Assembly (NCBI RefSeq): GCF_000384215.1
Contig: NZ_KB913032.1
Coordinates: 6,034,588-6,098,587 of the forward strand
DNA length: 64,000 nucleotides
Reading direction: 5' to 3'
Source: Amycolatopsis alba DSM 44262
GTDB taxonomy: Bacteria > Actinomycetota > Actinomycetes > Mycobacteriales > Pseudonocardiaceae
Below, one piece after another: positions 17,754 to 25,950 of this stretch; position 1 is the stretch's first letter, and every line of letters begins with the position of its first letter. The position numbers and the translations under genes are program-made. The notes under the pieces are model-generated. The model ran no database searches and was not told where the DNA came from. It saw nothing but the letters and a program-made list of their open reading frames with translations.

Positions 17754-18743
17754 TTAGGCGGGCCTCAAATGGCGTCCGGATGACAACTTTTCCGGGACCT
17801 TCTCGAGCGCCTCCGCCGCCTCACTGGCGCGGATGAGCACCTCGACGACCTCGTCGAGGCTCAACCGGGCGGGCACGGTCTCGGCGAGGAAGCGTTCGAT
17901 CTCGCCGCCGAACCGGGCCGGGTCGGCCACATGTGGAAAGTGTTTCGCATTTTCGAACACCGTCAAGCGGCTGTTCGGCAGCAGCTCGGCCGTCTTCCGG
18001 CCGTGGGCGACCGGGATGAGCTGGTCGTGGGCGCCCCAGACGACCAGCGTCGGCACCTCCCTGGCGAGGTAGAGCTTGTCGATCGCGCTCGCGCGCTGCC
18101 CCCGGAGGTCGATCAGGCTGCGCGCGATGAACAGGAACGCCCGCCGCCTGCCCGGATCGGACAGTGACGAAAGATGCCTGGTCAGCTCACGTGTCTCGGG
18201 GGAGAGCTTCCCGCCGAGGGAGCGGCAGGCCGCGGCGAGTCCGCGCGCGATCGCGACGGTGCCCCGGTTGACCGCGAGGGAGAGTGTCACGGTGGCTCCC
18301 GGCAGTGCCGTCGCGCGCAGCACCGGGGTCACCTGCGGGTCGAGCCCGGCACTGCCCACGAGCACCAGCCGGGCGCACATCTCGGGGAACTGGTAGGCGA
18401 ACTGCATCGCGATCCCGCCGCCGAGGGAATGACCGGCGATGGTCGCGTGCCGGTTCCCGGTGAGCGCGAGGACGTCCCGGACCACGCTGGCCATCGCGCC
18501 GAGGCCGTAGTCGGCCCGTGGTGCTCCCGAATCGCCGTGGCCAGGAAGATCGGGGACGAGGACGCGGCGCCCGAACCCGGTCCGCTCGAAGTGCTCGAGC
18601 AGCGGGGCCCAGGTGTCACCGCTGCCCGAGATCCCGTGCAGCAGCACGAGCGGCTCACCGATGGAGTCCTTTGTGGACGGAAGGTATTCCCGCAGCCGGA
18701 TTTCCTGCCCGTGCAGGGTCAGTGTGCGCGCTTCGAGGGCCAT
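17754..18743 (-). CDS. Alpha/beta hydrolase
   Basis: A 329-residue serine hydrolase. The oxyanion region is LLHGISGSGDTW, the nucleophile elbow is AGHSLGGG (Ser106), the acid is in WGAHDQLIP and the catalytic His in AKHFPHV. The overall sequence is closest in feel to lipase/esterase-type or ring-cleavage hydrolases of actinobacteria. The substrate is not set by the sequence. It is flanked by PucR-type regulators on both sides, which suggests regulated use of a carbon source such as a lipid or ester; that is inference. Confidence 0.85.
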   Translation of the reverse strand: MALEARTLTLHGQEIRLREYLPSTKDSIGEPLVLLHGISGSGDTWAPLLEHFERTGFGRRVLVPDLPGHGDSGAPRADYGLGAMASVVRDVLALTGNRHATIAGHSLGGGIAMQFAYQFPEMCARLVLVGSAGLDPQVTPVLRATALPGATVTLSLAVNRGTVAIARGLAAACRSLGGKLSPETRELTRHLSSLSDPGRRRAFLFIARSLIDLRGQRASAIDKLYLAREVPTLVVWGAHDQLIPVAHGRKTAELLPNSRLTVFENAKHFPHVADPARFGGEIERFLAETVPARLSLDEVVEVLIRASEAAEALEKVPEKLSSGRHLRPA

Positions 18744-19085
18744 GTTCCGCCTTTCCGTGGTCAGGCGTCAAAATAACGTGGAGAACGGCGGTTGCGTCAG
18801 CGTGTCGCCGGACACGTCCGGCAATTGCGATCCGAGTGACAAGAATTCCGCAGCGGACCCCGATCCGGATGCCAAAACCGTGCGGACAGGGCAATTCCGC
18901 ATCGACATTTTCCCACCGTCCCGGTATTCAGGAAAGCGTCGGTAAACACCCGTCACCACGGGGAGGGAAAGCGATGGCCTGCCGGGCGGACTTCCATGTC
19001 GACCAGCCGAGGGCGAAGCGTGCCCGCCGCGGCCTTCGCTGGGTGCTGCCCACCGTGCGGCCACCGGAACGGCGGGTCCGGCGCG
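18744..19085. other. Intergenic region upstream of the hydrolase
   Basis: About 340 bases between the hydrolase start and the end of PucR paralogue 3. It holds the hydrolase promoter region (AT-richer just right of 18744) and otherwise nothing clear. A 50-codon plus-strand frame (18974-19126) with a good GGGAGGG ribosome site starts here but runs into the PucR gene and has a composition typical of a chance frame. Confidence 0.4.
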
Positions 19086-20294
19086 TCAGTTCCCTCGCTC
19101 GCCGTCGCGGCGGTGGGCGCGCATGAGCCGCTGCGCGCGCAGCGCGAGTTGCATGCCCAGCCGGTCGTCCGCGTCCCTGAGCCGGTCGCCGAACAGCTCT
19201 TCCAGCTGACGGAGACGGTTCCGCACGGTCTGCGGATGCACGCCCAGCCGCTGGGCGATCTCCGGTGCCCCGCCGCGGGTCTCCAGCCAGGCCAGCAGGG
19301 TTTCGCTGAGCCGCTCCTGTTGTTTCGCGCTCAGCGACGTGAACGGGTCGAGGCTCTGCTTGGCCATCTCGGCGCCGAGGAAGTCCTCGGCCAGCAGCCA
19401 GAGCGTCGCGAGGTGGTCCCGGCACCAGATGACCGGGCCGGGCGCGTCCTCGCTGGTCAACAGGAGGGCGCGGCGGGCGGTGCGGAGGGCGGCCGGGGCA
19501 TCGGCGAGCGGGACGACGGGGGAGACGGCCACGCGCCACCCGTCCAGCGCGCCCTTCAGCGGCGCGAGATCGGTGTCGGGATCCGCGGTGAGCAGGTACG
19601 GCTCGTCGGCGTCCAGGTCGAGCAGCACGGTGTCGTCCAGGAGATGAGCGGGGAACTCCGGCGCGCCCGGAGCGCGGTGAAGCGCGACCATGGCCGCGGC
19701 CCCCGGAACCCGCCAGCCGGCACCGTCGGCCAGGCTGGCGATACTGCACGCGGACCCTTCCGGTGCCTGGGCGATCAGGTCCAGCAGGCGACGGCGCCGG
19801 AGCGGGATCGCGCCCGCCGCCTTGGCCTCCGCCTGCTGGTATCCCTCGATCGCCGTGGCGCACAGTTCGTCGACGTAGACGAAGACCGACTCCGCCGCGA
19901 GGGCGACGACCCCTGGGCTGACGCCGAGCCCGCGCACGATGGGCAGCATCGCCCGCCACGCCGTCCGCGCGCCGATGGTCGCGCTGTCGTGCAACGGTTC
20001 CAGGTTCCGGCCCTCGGTGAACTCGATCCGCCCGCGCCTGCGGTAGAAGTCGATCCAGCGATCGTGCGGGAGGTCCGGGGTGCCGATGCAGTCGACGTAA
20101 TGCCGCACCGCCCGCTCGCAGGAGACGACCAGTGCGCGGCCGAAGACGCCGCGCAACGGCTGCGCGTACGCGCTGACCGACCGCTGCACCTGCTTGATCA
20201 TGGCGGCCGCGGCGTGACCGGTATACGGACGCAGTTCTTCGCCGAGCGAACGCGGCAGCGTCGCCAGCATGCCGAAACTGCGGTACTCGACCAC
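19086..20294 (-). CDS. PucR-type transcriptional regulator, paralogue 3
   Basis: A 402-residue regulator with the same build as its neighbours: sensor domain starting MLATLPRSLGEELRP, an inner region with RNLEPLHDSATIGARTAWR, and the C-terminal helix-turn-helix PEIAQRLGVHPQTVRNRLRQLEELF. The start is uncertain. The GTG at 20294 is preferred because AAAGG lies about eight bases upstream, but an ATG at 20336 is in frame. It is divergent from paralogue 4 across about 260 bases. Confidence 0.82.
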   Translation of the reverse strand: MVEYRSFGMLATLPRSLGEELRPYTGHAAAAMIKQVQRSVSAYAQPLRGVFGRALVVSCERAVRHYVDCIGTPDLPHDRWIDFYRRRGRIEFTEGRNLEPLHDSATIGARTAWRAMLPIVRGLGVSPGVVALAAESVFVYVDELCATAIEGYQQAEAKAAGAIPLRRRRLLDLIAQAPEGSACSIASLADGAGWRVPGAAAMVALHRAPGAPEFPAHLLDDTVLLDLDADEPYLLTADPDTDLAPLKGALDGWRVAVSPVVPLADAPAALRTARRALLLTSEDAPGPVIWCRDHLATLWLLAEDFLGAEMAKQSLDPFTSLSAKQQERLSETLLAWLETRGGAPEIAQRLGVHPQTVRNRLRQLEELFGDRLRDADDRLGMQLALRAQRLMRAHRRDGERGN

Positions 20295-20450
20295 GAAGAC
20301 CACCTTTGATTTTTTTCGAACCAGGGAGGGAAACATGAATCCCTTTGCACAACCGCGTCGGATCGACGGGAACGGGTGCCGCAGTGTTTCTACTGGATCG
20401 ACCGTCGGCGCGTACCGCGAATGTGACGTTGAATTGGGGCGCGGCGGCTT

Positions 20451-20480
20451 TTGACACGGATGTGGCGCCGGTTCTACGCT
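20451..20480 (+). promoter_or_regulatory. Candidate sigma70-type promoter for PucR paralogue 4
   Basis: A perfect TTGACA at 20451-20456 is followed, after 18 bases, by TACGCT at 20475-20480. It lies in the divergent gap between two regulators, about 75 bases before the GTG at 20557. Confidence 0.5.
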
Positions 20481-20556
20481 CCGTGCATTCGAGTGCGGAC
20501 GAAAGGGAATTGGTGCCCGTCATCGTCGGCCTACTTCCGAGCGGGGGACCCCACAC

Positions 20557-21753
20557 GTGACCTGGCAGCCCGTTGGCGCGTTGTGGGCACGCCTGCCGAG
20601 GGAACTCGGTGACGCCGTCCGGCCGCGGATCCCGGTGATCGCCCGGCACTGCGTCGAAAGCGTGATGTCCGAGATCGGCGAATGCGCCGAAGTGTTCAGC
20701 GACGGCGAGGCCCGTGCGGCCGCTGTCGAGCTGACCAGGCGCAGTATCGAACGCGCCATCGACAGGGTCGGCGTCCCCGAGTTGTTGCAGAACGACCTGC
20801 CGGCGGATTTCCGCGCGCAGGGCCGGACGGCGTTCCATCAAGGACTCAGCCGTGAGGCCGCGCAGGCGGCGTTCAGGGTCTCGAGCCGGGTGCTGTGGCG
20901 TTCGATCGCGACGGCAGGCCGTCAGCTCCGGCTCTCGGGCGACGTCCTCTACGGCGCGGCGGAATGCCTCTTCGGTGACGTCGTCGAGGTGACGATGGCG
21001 CTGACGGACGGATACAACGCCGCGGAGGCCGAGTCGACAGGACCGGCCGAGCAGCGGGCCCGGTTGTTCCGGCTGCTGACCGGTGGCGCGGGGTACAGCC
21101 AGGCCGACGCCGGCGCGCTCGCCGTCGCCATCGGCTGGCGGATCCCACGGCGCGTCACCGCGGTCGTCTTCACCGCGGCGCCCGGCGCGCCCGCGTTCCC
21201 GTCGGCGCTCCTGCCCCCGGCGGTTCCCGCGGACCTCGTCTCCGACACGCCCGGCGCGCTGGTGACCTGTCCCGACGCCGACCTCGACACCTTGCGGGAA
21301 CTGCCTTCCGGCTGGACGGCGACGGTCGGGGTGGCCGTCCCGCCGGAGCAGGCCGCCGAATCGTTCCGGATCGCGCGCCGCGCGTCGGAGCTGGCCCAGC
21401 GGGGGATGATCACCACGGTCGGGCCGGTGCTGTGGTGCGAGGAGCACCTCACCACACTGCTGCTGCTCGCCGACGAGTTCCTGCTGGACCAGCTGGCCGG
21501 AGAGGCGCTGGAACCGTTGTCCGGCCTGGCGCCGCGGCAGCATGGCGAGCTGTCGGCGACCCTGCTCACGCAGGTGCAGACGCGGGGGAGCGCGCCCGAG
21601 ATCGCCCGGCAGCTCGCCGTGCACCCGCAGACGGTGCGGGCCCGCCTGCGGCGGCTCACGGAGTTGTTCGGCGAACGGCTGGACGATCCGGATCAGCGGC
21701 TGCGGATCGAACTGGCGCTGCGCGCGGAACGGCTGCGGCCCGCGGACGCCTGA
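20557..21753 (+). CDS. PucR-type transcriptional regulator, paralogue 4
   Basis: A 398-residue regulator on the plus strand. The N-terminus (GALWARLPRELGDAVRP) and helix-turn-helix (PEIARQLAVHPQTVRARLRRLTELF) are very similar to the three minus-strand copies. The GTG at 20557 follows GCGGGGGA. Its last 61 bases overlap the end of the convergent GtrA gene. A divergent pair of near-identical regulators suggests duplication and possible cross-regulation. Confidence 0.85.
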   Translation: MTWQPVGALWARLPRELGDAVRPRIPVIARHCVESVMSEIGECAEVFSDGEARAAAVELTRRSIERAIDRVGVPELLQNDLPADFRAQGRTAFHQGLSREAAQAAFRVSSRVLWRSIATAGRQLRLSGDVLYGAAECLFGDVVEVTMALTDGYNAAEAESTGPAEQRARLFRLLTGGAGYSQADAGALAVAIGWRIPRRVTAVVFTAAPGAPAFPSALLPPAVPADLVSDTPGALVTCPDADLDTLRELPSGWTATVGVAVPPEQAAESFRIARRASELAQRGMITTVGPVLWCEEHLTTLLLLADEFLLDQLAGEALEPLSGLAPRQHGELSATLLTQVQTRGSAPEIARQLAVHPQTVRARLRRLTELFGERLDDPDQRLRIELALRAERLRPADA

Positions 21754-22244
21754 CGGGCGCCGGCGACCGGGAAGACCCAGCGCCGGTAGCCCCACCAGCG
21801 GAACGCCGAACCCGCCGCGGTGCCCAGCAGCATCCCGCTGACGAAGTCGGCGATCTCCTGCGCGACGAAGCTCACCTCAGGGACCTCGAGACGCAGGACG
21901 TAGCGCGAGATCAGCGGCGGGCACAGGTTGATCGTCACGGCGATCGCGTTGACGGCGAAGAAGAGCGTCGCCTCGTGGAGGCCGCGCCTGCCGCCGCGGG
22001 TGTGGAACGCCCAGCGCCGGGAAAGCAGATACGCGAAGGCCGTCGCCACGACGGTCGCGATGGCCAGTGCCGTGACCGGTTTCTCTTGCAGGACGGTGAG
22101 CTTCAGCCCGTAGTTGGTCCCGAGGGTGAGGACGAAAGCGGCGAGGCCGACGGTGGCGAACCGGAGCAGCTCACGCCGCTTCCCGGCTCGCGCACCGCCG
22201 GTCGCCACTTGGTCCACAAAGGACGCAGGGGCGGTTCTGAGCAC
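21693..22244 (-). CDS. GtrA-family membrane protein
   Basis: A 183-residue protein with four hydrophobic helices (starting FATVGLAAFVLTLGTNYGL) and the conserved RRWAFHTRG and WWGYRRWVF motifs of GtrA/DPMS-like flippases. These proteins help flip lipid-linked sugars in cell-surface polysaccharide synthesis. The gene overlaps the 3' end of PucR paralogue 4 by 61 bases, tail to tail, and starts eight bases after the end of the upstream lipase gene, so the lipase and GtrA genes are probably one transcript. Confidence 0.8.
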   Translation of the reverse strand: MLRTAPASFVDQVATGGARAGKRRELLRFATVGLAAFVLTLGTNYGLKLTVLQEKPVTALAIATVVATAFAYLLSRRWAFHTRGGRRGLHEATLFFAVNAIAVTINLCPPLISRYVLRLEVPEVSFVAQEIADFVSGMLLGTAAGSAFRWWGYRRWVFPVAGARQASAGRSRSARSASSIRSR

Positions 22245-22251
22245 CGCGGGC

Positions 22252-23466
22252 TCAGCAGTTCGACGTCGCCGGGACGCCCGCGACCCGGTCCTTGAGGAAG
22301 GCGAGCACGTCGGCGTTGCCGGTGTAGACCGCCGTGATGTGGTCGGTGTCGAAGGTCTTCCAGGTGGTCTTGACCCCGGCGGCGCAGTAGGCCTTGTGCA
22401 GCGCGTCGGCCTGGGCGAACTGCACGAGCTGGTCCTGGGTGGCGTGATAGAGGAACACCGGGACCTTGGGGGGAGTGACGCCGAGCTTGTTCTCGTTGAG
22501 CCGCTTCACCCATTCCGGCCGGACGTACCCGGCGCTGGTCGTGTAGTCGGCGATCTTCTGGTTCGCGTAGGTGGTGAGCAGTTCGAACGTGCACGCGCTC
22601 TTCTGCATCTCCGCCAGCTTCACGCGGCCGTTGTCACTGAGGAAGGAGTCCAGTTTCAGCTCGGGGTACGCGTTGTCCAGGCCGACGAGGGCGTAGGCGA
22701 AGACGCCGAAACCCGCTTTCCCGTCGAGTTGCAGTGTGACCTGGACGAGGTCGGCGGGCACACCGCCGGCGGCGACGCCGACGAGGTTCAGCTCCGGCGC
22801 GTACGTCGGTTGCAGTTCGCCGGCCCAGGCCGCCGCCCCGCCACCCTGCGAATACCCGCGGAAGGCCACCTTGGCGTCGGTGGACAGTTTCGCCTCCGGC
22901 AGGCGCTGCGCGGCGCGGACGGCGTCGATCACCGCCGGGCCTTCCGAACGCCCGACCACGTACGTCGTCTTCGGATCCTGGCGGTAGCCCTCGTAGTCGG
23001 TGAGCGCGACGGCGTATCCGGCGTCGAGCGCGTCGTCGAGGCCGGACTGCTCGTAGAACGCGCCGATGTCGATCATCTTCGACGGCGTGCAGTCGAACGC
23101 CGGACCGTGCGTGCCTGCCGCGAACGAGACGATCGGCGCTTTGGCCGGGTCCGCGTTCTTCGGCACCAGCACCGTCCCGGTCACCGCGTCCGGCCGCCCG
23201 AGGGCGTCCGTCGACAGGTACATCACCTGCCACGCGTTGACGGAATCCTTGCGCGGACCGGCTTTCGAGACCCGCGAGCGGATGACGTCACCCGGCTTGC
23301 CCGCCGGGAGCGGGGACGGCGGGGTGTAGAACGAATCGTCGGACGCCGCCGGGGTGGCGGAGTTCGCCGGGCTCCAGCCCAGCACGGTCAGCAGACCGGC
23401 GGACAGGACGATCGCCACCGCGGCGGCGAGCAGCCGCCGGGACGGGCGGGGGAACGAGATCGGCAC
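22252..23466 (-). CDS. Secreted lipase/esterase (secretory lipase family)
   Basis: A 404-residue exported alpha/beta hydrolase. The signal peptide is RRLLAAAVAIVLSAGLLTVL followed by an Ala-rich cleavage region. The nucleophile elbow is RGYSQGGG, the acid lies in YHATQDQLV and the His in DTDHITAV, matching the fungal-type 'LIP' secretory lipase family also found in actinobacteria. A Cys pair (DCTPSK and the terminal Cys) may form a disulfide. The GTG at 23466 is chosen because GGAGG lies seven bases upstream and the signal peptide starts there. Confidence 0.85.
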   Translation of the reverse strand: MPISFPRPSRRLLAAAVAIVLSAGLLTVLGWSPANSATPAASDDSFYTPPSPLPAGKPGDVIRSRVSKAGPRKDSVNAWQVMYLSTDALGRPDAVTGTVLVPKNADPAKAPIVSFAAGTHGPAFDCTPSKMIDIGAFYEQSGLDDALDAGYAVALTDYEGYRQDPKTTYVVGRSEGPAVIDAVRAAQRLPEAKLSTDAKVAFRGYSQGGGAAAWAGELQPTYAPELNLVGVAAGGVPADLVQVTLQLDGKAGFGVFAYALVGLDNAYPELKLDSFLSDNGRVKLAEMQKSACTFELLTTYANQKIADYTTSAGYVRPEWVKRLNENKLGVTPPKVPVFLYHATQDQLVQFAQADALHKAYCAAGVKTTWKTFDTDHITAVYTGNADVLAFLKDRVAGVPATSNC

Positions 23467-23540
23467 GGCCGGGCCTCCAGAGCGCGGATGGATGACGTCC
23501 CCCGAGGGGAAGGTCGAAGACGGTGATGGACGGGCTTGAG

Positions 23541-23599
23541 GGTGTCGCGAAAGCCACTTTCGGGACGTCTGATGTCCCGAAAGTGGCTTTCGCGACACC
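23541..23599. repeat. Dispersed palindrome, 26-bp arms (copy 1)
   Basis: Arms at 23541-23566 and 23574-23599 are exact reverse complements around a 7-base loop. They begin GGTGTCGCGAAAGCCACTTT. The arms are identical to those at 49597-49655. The element lies between the end of the lipoprotein gene (23618) and the start of the lipase gene, where it can act as a strong hairpin terminator. Confidence 0.9.
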
Positions 23600-23617
23600 T
23601 GAAGCCGCGGTCGGCAC

Positions 23618-24199
23618 TCAGGCGTTGCCGCCGTAGACCTGACGGCAGGTCGTGGACTCGGCGAACGCGAGGTTCAGTTCCGGGTTGGCGCGCAGGTGCT
23701 TGATCGGGCCCTCGGGTTCGCTCAAGCCGCTCATCGTGGAGTCGGCGTCGGCGACCACCTTCTGCAGGCTCGCCTGGTCGGTGACCTTCGCGTCCTGCAT
23801 CTTCGTGAGGGTGGCGGACACCTTCGACTTGGTCTCGCCGAGCGTGGTGGTGGCCTTGTCCACAGCGGACTGTCCATCGGGGACCGGCGGCACCCCGGCG
23901 TTCCGGATCCCGCCGGCCATGTCGTCGAGAGCGGCGGTGAGGGAATTCAGAAAGCCCACCATGGCTGTCTTCGTCCCTTGAGGGTTGGCGGGATCGAAGG
24001 CGGGCGGCTGGGACAGCTTCGCCGAGCCCGTCGCGACCCCGGAGCACACCTTGTCCACCCAGGCGAGCGCGGCCGGGTCGGCGTGCCGTCCGGTGTCGGC
24101 GGGCTTGTCGGACCCGCAGGCGCTCAGCAGGACCGCGGCGGCCGTCGCGGAGACGGTGGCGAACGCGATTCGCGCTGCCGTGCGGCGCATTCTTTTCAT
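23618..24199 (-). CDS. Secreted lipoprotein of unknown function
   Basis: A 193-residue protein with a lipoprotein signal peptide (MKRMRRTAAR, hydrophobic stretch, lipobox LLSACGS). The mature part is a mostly helical domain of about 165 residues with two Cys (KVCSGVA near the start and TTCRQVYGGNA at the end), probably disulfide-linked and pulling the termini together. The ATG at 24199 follows a GGGGAAA site. I do not recognise a named family; similar small helical lipoproteins are common in Pseudonocardiales. It is transcribed towards the palindrome at 23541. Confidence 0.7.
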   Translation of the reverse strand: MKRMRRTAARIAFATVSATAAAVLLSACGSDKPADTGRHADPAALAWVDKVCSGVATGSAKLSQPPAFDPANPQGTKTAMVGFLNSLTAALDDMAGGIRNAGVPPVPDGQSAVDKATTTLGETKSKVSATLTKMQDAKVTDQASLQKVVADADSTMSGLSEPEGPIKHLRANPELNLAFAESTTCRQVYGGNA

Positions 24200-24639
24200 G
24201 ATTTCCCCGTCGAATTCGGCGAAAGAGGGCCGGTGACCGGCTTGCTGAACCGCGAGGTTACTCACGATAGAATCCGGCAGGCAAGACAGCCTGCGGCTGA
24301 AAAAGGGCGATTGGCACGCGCGAGATAGTTTCATGCGGCGCGATTGTCACCTGCGTCAGCGGTTCCGCTGACGGCCTCTAATGGCTCTGTACTGGGGAAA
24401 CCCATGTGCCGCTACTAGGAACCAGGCGGGTGTACCGTGCCAGGGTGACAATTTACCGGCGAGCCGTCAACTTTTCCGGGGAAGCACTTGATAGCGGTGC
24501 GGACGCGTCGTTAGTTTACTGTTCGGTTGCGATCCGTCAGACATCGTCGCTACCCGGAGAATTCTCTCGGGCCGATATTCATTGCTCTGGGGAATTGTAC
24601 GCCGTTTCGTATCATCGTTGATACCACGGAAGGACGATC
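24200..24639. other. Divergent intergenic region
   Basis: About 440 bases, AT-richer than the surroundings, between the lipoprotein gene and the secreted protein gene at 24640. It should carry both promoters. A good GGAAGGA ribosome site lies at the right edge. I see no RNA gene or clear operator in it. Confidence 0.4.
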
Positions 24640-25878
24640 GTGAGTCACCGTAGAGGAACCAAGAAGGCGGTCGCCGCCGCCGCTGCCGGTGCCGTGGGGC
24701 TTGCCACCGCGGTACTCGTGGTCGGGGCACAGTCCAGTGTCGCCGATCCCATTTCGCTGCCGCTCAACTATCACTGCAATCTGCCGCTCGTGGGGTCGCA
24801 GTCGCTGAAGGTGGTGATCAACACCGATCTTCCGCTGTCGGTCAAGACCGGTCAGCCGACCGGCACGTTCGACATCAAGGCCATCTCCACGATCAACGCG
24901 GACACGGTCAGCGGGCTCAACCTGATCGGTGCCACCACGTTGGAAGGCCAGGCCATCGCGGCGGCGACCGTGGCGGCACCGGGGCTCAACCTCCCGGTCA
25001 AGGTCCCCAACGACATCGCCAAGCAGAACATCCCCGCCACTGGCGAGATGACGGTCAACGCGGCGGGCAAGACCCCTTCGCTGACCTTCAACCAGCCCGG
25101 CGAGGCGAAGATCACCGTGGGCGACCTGCAGCTGAAGGTCACCCCGCGCAAGGCCGACGGTTCGGTCACCGGCATCACGCCGGACGGCACGATCGACGCG
25201 CCGTGCACACAGGATCCCGGCCAGAACAACACCCTGGCCACGATCAAGATCGGTGACGGTGGCGGTGGCACCACCACGCCCACCACCACTCCGACCACGC
25301 CGACCACCACCCCCACGACGCCGACCACGACGCCGACGACTCCGACCACGCCCACCACCACCCCCGGTGGCGGCGCGATCAAGTACTCGTTCGGCATCAA
25401 GGGTCAGACCGCGCTGAAGTCGCTCGGCAGCACCGCGCCGATCAACGGTGGCTTCGACGCGGACGTCGACCTGGCTTCGAAGACGTTCACCGGCGACCTG
25501 AAGCTCGACCCGTCGCACACGGACTTCAAGCTGTTCGGCTTCCTCCAGGGTGGCTCGGACATCAAGGTCGAGCAGGTCGGCAAGCAGACCGGTGAGCTCG
25601 TCGGCACCGGTTTCAAGGCGCACATCAAGTTCAACGTGTTCCTGCCGAGCGTGCAGATCTTCGGGATCCCCATCAGCAGTGACCCGAAGTGCGGCACGGT
25701 CAGCCCGTCCACCAGCGAGATGACCACCGGTCCCGACTTCGACCTGCTCAAGGGCGGGAAGCTGACGGGCACCTACTCGCTGTCGGCGCTGCAGAACTGC
25801 GGTCAGCTGAACGACTGGGTCAGCGCGTTCGCCAAGAGCGACGGCAACACGCTCGACCTGAACCTCACCAAGAAGTAG
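24640..25878 (+). CDS. Secreted two-domain surface protein, paralogue 2 (DUF6801-like)
   Basis: A 412-residue exported protein similar to that at 3026. The signal peptide is followed by an N-terminal domain opening YHCNLPLVGSQSLKV, a short Thr/Pro linker (about ten PTT units) and a C-terminal domain with LFGFLQGGSDIKVEQVG, a Cys pair (DPKCGTV and LQNCGQ) and the end NLTKK. The GTG at 24640 follows GGAAGGA. The next gene is a third paralogue 72 bases downstream, likely in the same transcript. The function is unknown; it is probably a cell-wall protein. Confidence 0.75.
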   Translation: MSHRRGTKKAVAAAAAGAVGLATAVLVVGAQSSVADPISLPLNYHCNLPLVGSQSLKVVINTDLPLSVKTGQPTGTFDIKAISTINADTVSGLNLIGATTLEGQAIAAATVAAPGLNLPVKVPNDIAKQNIPATGEMTVNAAGKTPSLTFNQPGEAKITVGDLQLKVTPRKADGSVTGITPDGTIDAPCTQDPGQNNTLATIKIGDGGGGTTTPTTTPTTPTTTPTTPTTTPTTPTTPTTTPGGGAIKYSFGIKGQTALKSLGSTAPINGGFDADVDLASKTFTGDLKLDPSHTDFKLFGFLQGGSDIKVEQVGKQTGELVGTGFKAHIKFNVFLPSVQIFGIPISSDPKCGTVSPSTSEMTTGPDFDLLKGGKLTGTYSLSALQNCGQLNDWVSAFAKSDGNTLDLNLTKK

Positions 25879-25950
25879 TCAGGCAAGCCGGTCCCCGTCG
25901 CACGCCGCGGCGGGGACCGGTGCCGTCTCAGCGCCGTCAGGAAGGCGACC

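Noticed and set aside
18974..19126. Plus-strand 50-codon gene with a good ribosome site
   Set aside because: It overlaps the end of PucR paralogue 3, is Arg-rich in the way chance frames in high-GC DNA are, and matches nothing I recognise.
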